NCBI GenBank assembly: GCA_020161505.1
Contig: JAIUNY010000016.1
Location: 1-63,293 of the forward strand
Source of the DNA: Armatimonadota bacterium
GTDB taxonomy: Bacteria; Armatimonadota; Fimbriimonadia; Fimbriimonadales; Fimbriimonadaceae
Direction: 5' to 3'
Length of the DNA stretch: 63,293 nt
Made by a program: the position numbers and the translations under genes
The notes under the pieces: model-generated
Seen by the model: only the letters and a program-made list of their open reading frames with translations
Told to the model about the DNA's origin: nothing
The model's database searches: none
In this document: in pieces, positions 55,158 to 63,293 of the stretch
Layout of the letters: each line of letters begins with the position of its first letter
How positions within the stretch are numbered: position 1 is the stretch's first letter

Positions 55158-56569
55158 CCAGCGCGCTCATTTTGTCCTTGTTGATTGTGGGTGGCGGACA
55201 ATCGTTGAAGATTCCTTTAGTTAAGTTTGAAAATCCAATAACTAGGATCAATGTCTTGACGCAGACGCCCTATGCCTCCTACTCTCCGTCAGGAAAGATC
55301 TACGGACAAGTTGACAAGGTCACTGGTTTTGACTCAGACGCTGGCACTTATCTTTCTTTGTACGATGTTCAAGGCAAGCGACTCATTCATCGCGTGCAGT
55401 TTCAGGAGCTTCCTTCCGCAGGGCCTGTCTTCTCAGATGGTGATTTTGTCTATTGGGCCCGGAGGAACAATGAGATTGTTCAATATTCGATTTCGAAATC
55501 GTCGATTGTGAACAAGTTTGGTTACGAAAAAGGCGAAGTCGTACACTTGGAGCTCAATCCGGACGACAGCTTGTCCTCTAGCTCAACGACGGAGGACGAC
55601 AAATTCACCGTGCACACAACCCGATATGGCGCGAGCGGAGAAAAGCTGGGAGCGATTCTTTCCGAGCGTTGGCTCGACTTTGACCTCCGTACAGGTCGTG
55701 CTCCCGATCTCGAAGTTAAGAAGTTACAACCTCGAGAATTGGAGTACATCCTGATGTGCGGGGGAACCGCAGATCAGGTAAGGCGTGTTGATCGAGCTCA
55801 TCGGCTTGTTCGGCTGGGAGAGAGTGTGGTTGATCTTCGATATCTTCCTAGCATGAGCGTCACAGAAGGTCCCGGCCCAGACGCCATGTCTGGGGATGGC
55901 GCAGAGGCGTTTGCGTATCCGAATGCTATTTTCCTTCGCCCGGCACCTACTCCTACAGGTCAGTCGAAGCAGATAGAACTTACGGGACACACAAGTGCCC
56001 CGAGGCTCGTTGGCTACGTAGCTCCTTATGTGATGGCGACGCTGTGCGAATCGTATCTGCATTTGTGGTCAACAACGAGCGGAGCGCGGCTTGCTCGGTT
56101 AGACTTACGCACGCCAAACGATTCTGGGATTTCCTTCGGTGCAGGATTTGAAGAAGGAACGGTGACATCAGTTGATTTTGTCAACAATGACGAGCTCCTG
56201 GTGAGTACGAGCCCTCGATTTGTTGGGGGCAAAATGATGGCTCCTGTCGTTCGCTGGAATTTCCGGAAAGGAGAGTCTCGCCGGGAGAGTAGTTCGCGCG
56301 AAGCCTTTCTTGCGGCGTGGGAGAGAGAGTCTGCATCAAAGCCGCGAAAGGAGTGGACTTATCCTACCATTCTTGCGTTAACTTATCCAGACTTGGCGGA
56401 GACGGAGCAGACGAGCTTTTTCGCCCAGAACCGACCCCTCTTTGGGTCGCTCCCTTGGGCGACCTTTGCCTTTCAAGGACGAACTATCGGTTCACGTGGG
56501 GCGAAAGGTAAGCGAGTCGAATGGGACTTAGAGAATATGAAAGAGATCTTTGAAGGTGATAACAAATGA
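55142..56569 (+). CDS. Exported WD40-like protein (gene 2 of the operon)
   Basis: 475 residues with a hydrophobic start (SALILSLLIVGGGQS). The body has repeating strand units with Trp and Asp at turns, such as YVAPYVMATLCESYLHLWST and TSGARLARLDLRT, resembling an irregular WD40 propeller. Likely secreted, function unknown. It overlaps gene 1 and ends in an ATGA overlap with gene 3. Confidence 0.7.
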   Translation: MELEVTSALILSLLIVGGGQSLKIPLVKFENPITRINVLTQTPYASYSPSGKIYGQVDKVTGFDSDAGTYLSLYDVQGKRLIHRVQFQELPSAGPVFSDGDFVYWARRNNEIVQYSISKSSIVNKFGYEKGEVVHLELNPDDSLSSSSTTEDDKFTVHTTRYGASGEKLGAILSERWLDFDLRTGRAPDLEVKKLQPRELEYILMCGGTADQVRRVDRAHRLVRLGESVVDLRYLPSMSVTEGPGPDAMSGDGAEAFAYPNAIFLRPAPTPTGQSKQIELTGHTSAPRLVGYVAPYVMATLCESYLHLWSTTSGARLARLDLRTPNDSGISFGAGFEEGTVTSVDFVNNDELLVSTSPRFVGGKMMAPVVRWNFRKGESRRESSSREAFLAAWERESASKPRKEWTYPTILALTYPDLAETEQTSFFAQNRPLFGSLPWATFAFQGRTIGSRGAKGKRVEWDLENMKEIFEGDNK

Positions 56570-57408
56570 TTGTCGCAACTTTCGCCGCGCTCGTGATGGG
56601 TCAGCCAGCATCCATTCTGTTTCCTATCGAGGTGAAGGGGAAGTGGGGATTTATTGATGTCGGTGGGAAAGTGCGAGTCTCTCCGGTTTACGAATGGGCG
56701 GGGAACTTTTCGGGCGGGCGAGCTACGGTCGCGCGAAAGAAGGCAGGCAAGTACGAGTTTGCGGTAGTTGACACTTCAGGCAAAGTAGCACTCGACTGGC
56801 GAGCGACTATTCTCTTTGGGCCAGTTCGCGGGAAGATGGCTGAGTATAAGAACTTCCGAGGTTCGGAAGAGGTGTCCTTTAGCTATCGAACGTTTAACTT
56901 GTCCAAGCCCAACGCGTCTTCAGCGTGGAAGAGTGTGTCCGATATCTTCAGCCCAGGAGACTATCATCCGGTACACGCATGGAATGATTTTGGTGGTTCG
57001 TATGAGGAAAGTGCGGTGAGCTACGAGATTGTCGAACATGCAAATGGTCTCCTCGGCGGATCCGACGATGCCTTCACGAAATTGGATCGGTCTCTGAAGA
57101 TTCAAGACAAAAATAAGGATGGAATCTCACAATGGGTGCGTGATGGTAAAGGGGTAGGGCCGCGGATGGGAATGATGTTTATGAATGGCGGCGACGATTC
57201 TTACGGATCGGAAGGCCTTTTCCCCGTGAGGAGTTTGTCCGATGTCGATAGTATGAACGTCGGGTTCATGGACGCCAGCGGCAAGATTGTGGTTCCGATG
57301 AAGTTTTCTTCGGTTACTCCCTTTGTGGGCGGGCTTTCTCGGGTCTCTGGGTTGGGGTTTTGGGGATACGTAAACCGCAACGGTAAGTTGGTTTGGCGCT
57401 CTCAATGA
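56566..57408 (+). CDS. WG-repeat exported protein (gene 3 of the operon)
   Basis: 280 residues with a hydrophobic leader (MIVATFAALVMGQPA). The WG-repeat pattern is clear at both ends: EVKGKWGFIDVGGKVRVSPV and SGKIVVPMKFSSVTPF, then GYVNRNGKLVW. The central part is less regular. WG proteins are usually exported and of unknown role. The ATG overlaps the upstream TGA. A terminator hairpin follows. Confidence 0.78.
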   Translation: MIVATFAALVMGQPASILFPIEVKGKWGFIDVGGKVRVSPVYEWAGNFSGGRATVARKKAGKYEFAVVDTSGKVALDWRATILFGPVRGKMAEYKNFRGSEEVSFSYRTFNLSKPNASSAWKSVSDIFSPGDYHPVHAWNDFGGSYEESAVSYEIVEHANGLLGGSDDAFTKLDRSLKIQDKNKDGISQWVRDGKGVGPRMGMMFMNGGDDSYGSEGLFPVRSLSDVDSMNVGFMDASGKIVVPMKFSSVTPFVGGLSRVSGLGFWGYVNRNGKLVWRSQ

Positions 57409-57416
57409 GCTCTTGA

Positions 57417-57473
57417 GTGCGAGTTAATTTGGGCATGCCCTGTTCCGGGCATGCCCCCTCTCGCACCGTTTTT
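57417..57473 (+). terminator. Terminator with nested palindromes
   Basis: An outer stem GTGCGAG/CTCGCAC (57417-57423 with 57460-57466) encloses the self-complementary pair GGGCATGCCC at 57431-57440 and 57447-57456, then CGTTTTTCTG. Confidence 0.75.
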
Positions 57474-57496
57474 CTGTGCCAGTCTTTGGGTAACAA

Positions 57497-58285
57497 ATGA
57501 GAGCTTGGTCTGAAGAGAAGGAGCTTTGGAGGGAAGCGTTCTCTGATCTTGGGAGATTTCTGACTCTTCGGGCTGATTTTGAGTTGTTCGATCGGTTTTC
57601 GCTTCGGCATCTGGCGATTGGAGCCCTGTTCACTTGGTTGGTGGGGATTGCTCGGAACTGGGATTTGCCCAGCGCGACTCCGACCCAGGCTTGGGGTTTG
57701 CAGAGCCTGGCTTACATCATCTTTATGGCGTTTGGGATTTGGGTGCTGCTGCTGCCGCTGAAAGCGGGTCGCGGCTACCTGCACGTCCTGACCATGGTCT
57801 CGCTGACCTCGGTGCCGGGGCTGATTTACGGGGTTCCGGTTGAGATGTTTCTGCCGATGGAAGATGCGCGGAATACCAATGTCGCGTTCCTGGTGGTGGT
57901 GGCCACGTGGCGGGTTGCGATGGCGGTGCACTACCTGAAGCGAGCGTGCGATCTCAGTGGCGGAGGGGCGATGAGCGTGCTTGGCCTACCGGTTTCGATG
58001 ATTGTTATCGGGCTGATTCAGTCGGGGCGGGCCGGGGCGGTTTTGGAGATGATGGGCGGCCTGCGCACAGTGGGCGCGGAGGCGGATGCCTACGTGGATC
58101 AGGTGATTTTCTTCCTCGGGCTCATCGCCTACCCCTTCGCGTTTGGCTGTGTGATCGGCTACGCTCTGCTGCTCTCGGGGGGCGGCGATGGTCCGCCGAT
58201 TCAGTGGAGAGGTCGTCGGCCGAGAATCCCGGACGTGGACGAGCGCTCGAGCCCTCCTGTGGATCTCGACAAGGGGCCAGAGTAG
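57497..58285 (+). CDS. Membrane protein, Yip1-like family (paralogue 1)
   Basis: 262 residues with about five membrane segments. RHLAIGALFTWLVGIARNWD and FLVVVATWRVAMAVHYLKRA recur almost unchanged in the gene at 59054. The N-terminus is hydrophilic and acidic/basic. The arrangement resembles Yip1-type proteins, but this is a fold guess. Function unknown. A gene pair of other origin separates it from its sister. Confidence 0.72.
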   Translation: MRAWSEEKELWREAFSDLGRFLTLRADFELFDRFSLRHLAIGALFTWLVGIARNWDLPSATPTQAWGLQSLAYIIFMAFGIWVLLLPLKAGRGYLHVLTMVSLTSVPGLIYGVPVEMFLPMEDARNTNVAFLVVVATWRVAMAVHYLKRACDLSGGGAMSVLGLPVSMIVIGLIQSGRAGAVLEMMGGLRTVGAEADAYVDQVIFFLGLIAYPFAFGCVIGYALLLSGGGDGPPIQWRGRRPRIPDVDERSSPPVDLDKGPE

Positions 58286-58319
58286 GGGGTTTTAGGTTCA
58301 AATGTGGGGGGGAATTTAG

Positions 58320-58325
58320 TATAAT
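58320..58325 (+). promoter_or_regulatory. Consensus -10 box TATAAT of the nucleotidyltransferase module
   Basis: TATAAT is followed by six bases and the GTG at 58332; TTCAAA lies 17 bases upstream. Confidence 0.65.
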
Positions 58326-58331
58326 GAAGGT

Positions 58332-58520
58332 GTGCGAATCGAGCGCGTGTTCAAGGTTCAGACGCTGGAAGAGGCGGAGGCGGAAGATCGGGCGTTTTGG
58401 CGTTCGCAAACACCAGAACAGCGGCACGCTCATCTCTTGAGGTTGCGACATGAACGAACCGATCCAGCTTTCCGACGACTTAAACGAGTTTGTCGCTATA
58501 CTCGCCTCCAAGAAAGTTGA
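58332..58520 (+). CDS. Small partner protein of a nucleotidyltransferase module
   Basis: 62 residues from a GTG. ERVFKVQTLEEAEAEDRAFW and SQTPEQRHAHLLRLRHE follow the pattern of short proteins found before nucleotidyltransferases, often in toxin-antitoxin-like modules. It overlaps the next gene by 71 bases, so the two are made together. Function is inferred from this context. Confidence 0.6.
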   Translation: MRIERVFKVQTLEEAEAEDRAFWRSQTPEQRHAHLLRLRHERTDPAFRRLKRVCRYTRLQES

Positions 58521-58941
58521 ATTCGTCGTAATAGGTGCTCACGCGGTTGCTGTGCACGCAAAGGCACGGATGACCGAAGACTTTGATATTTTCGTGAAAG
58601 CGGAGGCTGAAAATGTAGCGCGTCTGCAAGAAGCCATCAAAGAGTTCGGGTTGCTGTTTCCTGACTCGAGTGTTGCAGCATTTTTAGATGGTTCTAAAGG
58701 GGTCGTGACGCTGGGGATTGCTCCGAACCAGATTCAGATTCTCAATTTTGCTTCCGGGCTCGAGTTTGATGCCGCTCGGTCTCGAGCGACCCTTGTTGGA
58801 CTCAACGGTGTCCCCACACCCTTCCTCTCGCTTCCCGATCTGGTGGCGAACAAGCGCGCATCGAACCGCCCGAAGGATCTCTTTGACCTCGCGATGCTTC
58901 GGGAGATTCATGGGGTGTTGCCGGGAGATGAGGCGGAGTAG
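58450..58941 (+). CDS. Nucleotidyltransferase (DUF6036-like)
   Basis: 163 residues. EFVVIGAHAVAVHAKARMTE and FDIFVKAEAENVARLQ carry the polymerase-beta-fold pattern, with GAH in place of the usual GG(S/Y) and the DFDIF metal Asp pair; LDLPDLVANKRAS-like residues follow. It might modify RNA or a partner, as in MNT/AbiEii-type systems. Composition is a little AT-richer than its surroundings, suggesting insertion between two sister membrane genes. Confidence 0.78.
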   Translation: MNEPIQLSDDLNEFVAILASKKVEFVVIGAHAVAVHAKARMTEDFDIFVKAEAENVARLQEAIKEFGLLFPDSSVAAFLDGSKGVVTLGIAPNQIQILNFASGLEFDAARSRATLVGLNGVPTPFLSLPDLVANKRASNRPKDLFDLAMLREIHGVLPGDEAE

Positions 58942-59053
58942 GATCGGCGATCGGATCGGGTTCGACGCGGCTCCATCAACATCAGGCATCCGCATTTCGG
59001 GGAAGTCGACGATTCCAGGGTGCGGGATCAGGCCGCTCGGGTAAACCTGCATC

Positions 59054-59866
59054 GTGAGCAACTTCTGGAAACCGACGGAGTCTTGGGGCGAGGTGGTGCG
59101 AGATGTGGGTCGGTTTGTGACCTTTCGGATGGACACGGCCCTATGTGATCGGCTTTCCTGGCGGCATTTTGCGATTGGGTTGCTCATCACCTGGCTTGTG
59201 GGGATTGCGCGGAACTGGGATTTGCCGTCCGCTCCGGTCTGGGCGAGTCTCGGGTTGGCGAGCGTGGCCTACATTTTCGCGATGGCGTTCGCGATCTGGT
59301 TCTTCACTCTGTGGCTTGCCGAAAAGAAGCCCAGTTACTGGCGCACGCTCACCATGGTGGCGCTCACGGCGACGCCGGGGTTGATCTACGGCATCCCGGT
59401 TGAGATGATGATGGACTTGCCCGCCGCCAAGTCGACGAATCTTGCTTTCCTGTTCCTGGTTGCCACCTATCGAGTGGCCCTGGCCCTCACGTACATGTGT
59501 CGGGCCCACGGGTTCAGCTTCTGGCAGTCATTTTTTACGCTCGGAGCACCGATCTGCGCAATCATCATTGGGCTGCATGCTTCCGGTCGCGTTCAGACGG
59601 TGCTGGACATGATGGGAGGAAATAGGGATCGCGGGCATACGGTCAGCGAGGTGGAAACGGAGATGCTGAACAACATCTGCTGTCTCTCTTTGCCCGCCGG
59701 CGGCCTGTTCCTGTTGATCTACTTGGCCTTGGTGGGCGAGTCTCGATGGTCGAAAGAACGGGCCAGGCGGAAGCGGCTTCTCGAGGAGCGAGAAGCTCGG
59801 GAGATGGCGGAGGAGAAGCCCAGTAGCTGGGTTGAAGAATCACCGGACGATCATCGGGACAGCTGA
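59054..59866 (+). CDS. Membrane protein, Yip1-like family (paralogue 2)
   Basis: 270 residues from a GTG. RHFAIGLLITWLVGIARNWD, LTATPGLIYGIPVEMMM and FLFLVATYRVALALTYMCRA match the gene at 57497 closely, so the two are duplicates. The C-terminus is a charged helix (KERARRKRLLEEREAREMAE). Function unknown. Convergent with asparagine synthetase. Confidence 0.72.
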   Translation: MSNFWKPTESWGEVVRDVGRFVTFRMDTALCDRLSWRHFAIGLLITWLVGIARNWDLPSAPVWASLGLASVAYIFAMAFAIWFFTLWLAEKKPSYWRTLTMVALTATPGLIYGIPVEMMMDLPAAKSTNLAFLFLVATYRVALALTYMCRAHGFSFWQSFFTLGAPICAIIIGLHASGRVQTVLDMMGGNRDRGHTVSEVETEMLNNICCLSLPAGGLFLLIYLALVGESRWSKERARRKRLLEEREAREMAEEKPSSWVEESPDDHRDS

Positions 59867-59946
59867 CTCGGTCTCGTGGGGTGGTGGGTTGCATGCTCTC
59901 GATCCCGACCCTCAAGGGGTCGTGGCACGCCATGAGAGAGAGATTC

Positions 59947-61791
59947 TTAGCCGGGAAATCTGCGAAGGAGCCAGATCAGGGAGAGCATCTCAGGCATGGC
60001 GGTGGTGGTCTCCGAGAGACGGGCGTTGCTGAAGTCGCGATCGAGGTCGAATCCAGGGGAGACGTAGGGTTTCGTTTTCGCAAGGTTCGCGCGGATTTCG
60101 CCTCGGAGCTGATCGCCGAGACCTTCTTGAAGCAATCGCGCCTGGTCAACCGCGAAGCCGACCTTCATTTTGTTGATCCGCACGGCATCGGGGACGAGGG
60201 ATTTGACGGCTTCGCGGATCGCCCATTTGCCGAAACCATGGCGGACTTTGAGCCGCTCCGGCAGAGCAAGGCCGAGCTCCAGCATGCTGTAATCGAGGAA
60301 GGGGAGCCGGGTTTCGATGCTGTGGCCCATGCTGTTGCGATCCTCGTATCTCAGCAAGGTGGGAAGGCTGAACTTGGTGATATCGAGCATCTGGCGCTCC
60401 CAGGCCTTGCCCCCTCCGATGCCGAGGGAGGTCGATTCGATACCGCCGGGCATCGCGAGAATGGAGGTCTGAGCCTGGCCTTGCATCCGTTTGAGATGCC
60501 GGCGATAGAGCCCGAACTGCGAGCGCTCCGCCCAAACCGTTGGGGCGAGACCGGTGGCGAGGGCGAAAAGGTCTCCGTAGCGCTTTTCCCGCGCGGCTTC
60601 TTTGAGGACGAATCCGAAGTATTTGCGGTAGCCCATGTAGCCTTCGTCGCCGCCTTGTCCGCCGAGGAGGACGAGGAAGCCTTCTTTGCGAACCTGCTCG
60701 GCCACGAGGTACTGGGCGACCTGGCTGACGGAGGCAAAGGGGGCGTCTTGGGCTTCGAGGGTCGGGAGGAAGGCGGCGCGAACGCGGTCGGCGTCGGGCG
60801 GAATGAAGGTGATTCCGATCCCGGCGTGGTCGGCGAGTTTCTTCGCGAGGGGGCCTTCGGTGGAGTGATCGTTCGGGTCGCCGAAGCTGAATCCGCGAAC
60901 CTCCCGGTGTTCGAGCCCGAGTCCGACCATGCAGGCGACGGACCCGGAGTCAAGGCCGCCGCTGAGGGCAACCGCAACGGGAACATCGGCGCGGAGGCGG
61001 ATTTCGGTGGCGGCGCGGAAGGTTTCGAGGACGCGTTCGGTGAGCCGGGCGTCGCTCTCGGCGGTGATCTCCTCGCGGAGTTGGGCGGCTCGAGCGCGGA
61101 GGTCATACCAGGGGCGATCCTGGATCTCCAGGCGGTCGCCTTGAGGTTTGGCGACGATCATGTGCCCGGGCTTGAGCTGCTCCAAGCCTTCGTAGGGGCA
61201 ATCCGCGCTGGCGTCGTCGAAGTTGAGCGTAGTGATGCCTTTGTGGAGATACCGCCAGTTGGGGCCGGTCGCGAATTCTTCGGCCAGGCACTGACCGGAG
61301 CTGGCAAAGGCGATCAGCTCCGGGCGGCGAGCGAGGAACAGGGGCTTGACCCCGAATCGGTCACGGACGAGCCAGAGGCTCCCGTCGCGACCATCGAGGA
61401 GGCCAAAGGCAAACATCCCGTTGAACCGCTCGACCGCATCGTGGCCCCAGCGCTTGTAGGCTTCGATGACAACTTCGGTGTCGCCGGTGGTGCGGAACTC
61501 ATGCCCGAGAGCTTTGAGCTCGTCGCGGAGTTCGATGTAGTTGTAGAGCTCGCCATTGAACACGAGGGCGATCTGACCGGTGGTGTCGAAAATCGGTTGG
61601 TTGGAGTGCGCGGAGAGGTCGATGATGCTGAGCCGGTTGTGTCCGAACACGCAGTAGCCGAGGGGGGAGGCGATCTCCTGGACTTCCTGGTGATCCGGGC
61701 CTCGCCGGAATTGAGAATCAACGACTTTCTGCACGATCGGCACGCCTTTGTCCGATCGCGTCGCCGAGAACCAGCCGGCAATTCCGCACAT
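59947..61791 (-). CDS. asnB: Asparagine synthetase (glutamine-hydrolysing)
   Basis: 614 residues from the ATG at 61791, the only start giving the required Cys2 nucleophile (MCGIAGWFS). The glutaminase half has RRGPDHQE, NRLSIIDLS and VFNGELYNY; the synthetase half has the PP-loop VALSGGLDSGSVA and the late LPFLDYSMLELGLALPERLK and KMKVGF segments. It makes asparagine from aspartate; many homologues near sugar genes serve in cell-wall or capsule synthesis instead. TAGTAT at 61802-61807 (minus strand) gives a short leader. It diverges from two cysteine-rich genes. Confidence 0.93.
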   Translation of the reverse strand: MCGIAGWFSATRSDKGVPIVQKVVDSQFRRGPDHQEVQEIASPLGYCVFGHNRLSIIDLSAHSNQPIFDTTGQIALVFNGELYNYIELRDELKALGHEFRTTGDTEVVIEAYKRWGHDAVERFNGMFAFGLLDGRDGSLWLVRDRFGVKPLFLARRPELIAFASSGQCLAEEFATGPNWRYLHKGITTLNFDDASADCPYEGLEQLKPGHMIVAKPQGDRLEIQDRPWYDLRARAAQLREEITAESDARLTERVLETFRAATEIRLRADVPVAVALSGGLDSGSVACMVGLGLEHREVRGFSFGDPNDHSTEGPLAKKLADHAGIGITFIPPDADRVRAAFLPTLEAQDAPFASVSQVAQYLVAEQVRKEGFLVLLGGQGGDEGYMGYRKYFGFVLKEAAREKRYGDLFALATGLAPTVWAERSQFGLYRRHLKRMQGQAQTSILAMPGGIESTSLGIGGGKAWERQMLDITKFSLPTLLRYEDRNSMGHSIETRLPFLDYSMLELGLALPERLKVRHGFGKWAIREAVKSLVPDAVRINKMKVGFAVDQARLLQEGLGDQLRGEIRANLAKTKPYVSPGFDLDRDFSNARLSETTTAMPEMLSLIWLLRRFPG

Positions 61792-61936
61792 CCCCGTGAG
61801 GATACTAGGATCGACCGGGTGGGGCCAGGGAATCGCGCGGGTTGTTTGCGCAGAGAAGAATTTTCCGACTTTTTTCCGGGACCTGACGCACGTCATACGG
61901 CCCGGCTGCATTTCCTGATATAAGTGATGTAAGGCC

Positions 61937-62338
61937 ATGCAACGCGGCTTCCTTTCTCAACTCCGGCGACTCTGGATCGTGATCACGATCCTGGCCGGGC
62001 TTTCGGGAATGGCGCTTGGCGTGTCGATGCAGATCGCGGCATCGGGATCGGAGTGCGGGCATGAGCGGCAGGATTGCTGTCACCAGGAGAGCAAGCAGGA
62101 TTCGTGTCATGGCACGGCGGCGTGCGTTTGCCCGGTTTCGGATTTTGGTCTGGGAGACGCCCCACTTGCATTGCCTCAACCGCTGCCGTCGATTGAGCTT
62201 GCGATTCTTCGGTCGGAAATTCGGTTTGCCTTTGGCGAACAAGACGTATCGGGTGAGATCGCGCGCCCGATCAACGATCCTCTTGCTCCGCCGGATTGGC
62301 TTGTGGATTCGGCAGGCCCGCGTGCGCCCCCGTGTTGA
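61937..62338 (+). CDS. Membrane-anchored Cys/His-rich protein
   Basis: 133 residues. A hydrophobic anchor (LWIVITILAGLSGMALGVSM) is followed by a short stretch packed with potential metal ligands, ECGHERQDCCHQE and DSCHGTAACVCP, then a less structured tail ending in RAPPC. TATAAG at 61919-61924 would give a six-base leader. It directly precedes a metallothionein-like gene, so a metal-binding or transport role is likely. No family recognised. Confidence 0.6.
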   Translation: MQRGFLSQLRRLWIVITILAGLSGMALGVSMQIAASGSECGHERQDCCHQESKQDSCHGTAACVCPVSDFGLGDAPLALPQPLPSIELAILRSEIRFAFGEQDVSGEIARPINDPLAPPDWLVDSAGPRAPPC

Positions 62339-62394
62339 GAGATTGACCTGACCTCGTCATTCTCGCGACCTTTTACTCAATACGGAAAAAGAAA

Positions 62395-62733
62395 ATGTTC
62401 AAAACAATTCTTCTCGCGACGGCCCTCGTCTCGACTCTCGGCGTGACCGCGTTCACCGCTCCTCGGCTCAAGGCTGAACCCAAACCCATGACCTGTTGCG
62501 TGGATTGCCGCTGCGGCGACAACTGCGCATGCGACGGCTCGGGCGCTTGCTGCACGGACGGAAGTGCGTGCTGCGGCAAAGTCTGCACAACCTGTGAAGA
62601 CTGCAAGTGCGTGGACTGCAAGTGCTCCGACGGCGCCTGCGTATCCTGCGAAGGCTGCAAGGGCGAAGAAGCCTGCGGCACCTGCGAAGGTTGCCAAACC
62701 AAGGAAGGCTGCGGCGGCTGCGCTGGCTGCTGA
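62395..62733 (+). CDS. Exported cysteine-rich metallothionein-like protein
   Basis: 112 residues. A signal peptide (TILLATALVSTLGVTAFTA) is followed by about 80 residues holding 25 cysteines in CC, CxC and CxxC arrays (CCVDCRCGDNC, CEDCKCVDCKC). This is the composition of metallothioneins and other metal-sequestering proteins, but no exact family fits. It probably binds copper, zinc or similar ions outside the cytoplasm. A hairpin follows at 62762. Confidence 0.75.
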   Translation: MFKTILLATALVSTLGVTAFTAPRLKAEPKPMTCCVDCRCGDNCACDGSGACCTDGSACCGKVCTTCEDCKCVDCKCSDGACVSCEGCKGEEACGTCEGCQTKEGCGGCAGC

Positions 62734-62761
62734 ACTTGGTACGTGCAGGGGGGAGAGGTTC

Positions 62762-62786
62762 GGCTCGGAGATTTCCGGGCCGAGCC
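62762..62786 (+). terminator. Possible terminator hairpin
   Basis: GGCTCGG and CCGAGCC (62762-62768 with 62780-62786) pair over an 11-base loop; the downstream T-run is weak (TGCGTTTG). Confidence 0.4.
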
Positions 62787-62825
62787 TGCGTTTGAAGGGG
62801 GCTCGCGCGAATCGGAGGGCTCTGG

Positions 62826-62831
62826 TAAATT
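62826..62831 (+). promoter_or_regulatory. -10 box TAAATT of the aminotransferase gene
   Basis: TAAATT is followed by seven bases and the GTG at 62839, again without a ribosome-binding site. Confidence 0.5.
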
Positions 62832-62838
62832 AGCGGCT

Positions 62839-63293
62839 GTGGCAGCCCCAACTCAACCCAGTAATACCACGGATGTCGGCACCCAGCTTTCGGCAGGGAG
62901 GTGGCCAGTTTTTGCTCAGGATGAGATTGATGCCGCGACGGCGTGCCTGACCTCGGGCAAAGTGAACTATTGGACGGGCACAGAAGGGCGTGAGTTCGAG
63001 AAGGAGCTGGCGGCCGCTTTCGGCACGAAGTACGCCATCGTTCTCGCCAATGGCACCCTGGCCCTGGAAGCGGCCCTGATGGGGCTCGGAGTCGGCCCGG
63101 GGGACGATGTGATTGTCACGCCGCGGAGCTTTTTGGCTTCGGTCAGCTCCGTGGTCACCCTGGGGGCGAGGCCGATCTTTGCCGATGTGGATCGGGATTC
63201 GGGGAATCTGACGGCGGAGACGATTGAAGCGGCTTGGACGCCCCAAACGAAGTGTGTGATCCCGGTTCACCTTGCCGGCTGGCCCTGCGAGAT
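62839..63293 (+). CDS. DegT/DnrJ/EryC1-family aminotransferase (partial)
   Basis: The frame from the GTG at 62839 runs to the window edge (about 151 codons). WPVFAQDEIDAATACLTSGK and VNYWTGTEGREFEKELAAAF, then FGTKYAIVLANGTLALEAAL and PGDDVIVTPRSFLASVSSVV, are the N-terminal signatures of the pyridoxal-phosphate sugar aminotransferase family; the catalytic Lys lies beyond the window. Such enzymes make amino sugars for surface glycans. Leaderless start behind TAAATT. Confidence 0.85.
   Translation, partial: MAAPTQPSNTTDVGTQLSAGRWPVFAQDEIDAATACLTSGKVNYWTGTEGREFEKELAAAFGTKYAIVLANGTLALEAALMGLGVGPGDDVIVTPRSFLASVSSVVTLGARPIFADVDRDSGNLTAETIEAAWTPQTKCVIPVHLAGWPCE

Noticed and set aside
59881-61923. 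Long plus-strand open frame of 680 codons
   Set aside because: It is antisense to asparagine synthetase and consists of low-complexity Gly/Glu/Ala runs.

Overview
The window looks like a chromosomal segment of an Armatimonadota bacterium, probably Fimbriimonadia. This is an inference from gene style: H-X9-DG pseudopilins, several PEP-CTERM exported proteins, a HAF-repeat protein, LacI/GntR-controlled sugar genes, and a GC-rich genome in which many genes have a TANNNT box six or seven bases before their start codon. No insertion sequence, phage gene, rRNA or CRISPR array was seen.

Layout. 1-6.5 kb: HAF-repeat exported protein, SRPBCC protein, DAHP synthase (aromatic amino acids), pseudopilin, LacI regulator, two proteins of unknown function. 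6.5-12.5 kb: AGE-family sugar epimerase and CorA transporter on the minus strand, then a probable xylan/xylose group (xylose-isomerase-like protein, GntR regulator with sugar-binding domain, CE2-type esterase). 12.7-23.8 kb: a nearly complete propionate/methylmalonyl-CoA operon in the Wood-Werkman style: transcarboxylase 5S, a small accessory subunit, 12S, biotin carrier 1.3S, epimerase, both mutase subunits, MeaB and an alpha/beta hydrolase. No biotin carboxylase is present, which fits a transcarboxylase rather than an ATP-driven carboxylase. 23.8-33.8 kb: membrane and beta-barrel proteins, a helix-hairpin-helix protein, a glycoside hydrolase behind a LacI-type palindrome, a small P-loop kinase, galactokinase, an AT-richer pair of unknown exported proteins, and glycogen phosphorylase.

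33.9-36.6 kb holds an unusual minus-strand operon: a small cysteine-bearing exported protein, a pseudopilin-like protein, a membrane protein, a VKOR-like/thioredoxin-like fusion and a Cys-less relative of that thioredoxin domain. 36.7-41.1 kb: esterase, two sister PEP-CTERM proteins, XRE-cupin regulator, exported propeller-like protein. 41.2-50.7 kb: RNA-repair genes hen1 and pnkp, an AAA ATPase behind two sets of 10-bp-phased repeats, a probable selenoprotein read through an in-frame TGA with a SECIS-like hairpin, a STAND ATPase and an AlbA_2/Schlafen-type protein. 50.8-54.5 kb: GH53 galactanase, a tRNA-like/tmRNA-like RNA on the minus strand, SRPBCC and B12-radical-SAM proteins. 54.6-63.3 kb: a three-gene exported operon, two sister membrane proteins flanking a nucleotidyltransferase module, asparagine synthetase, two cysteine-rich exported proteins (one metallothionein-like) and the start of a DegT-type aminotransferase.

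The strongest candidates for something undescribed are the selenoprotein at 46469-47701, the widespread leaderless-gene architecture, the VKOR/thioredoxin/pseudopilin operon, and the phased repeat array before the AAA ATPase. All were read by eye; no database search was run.
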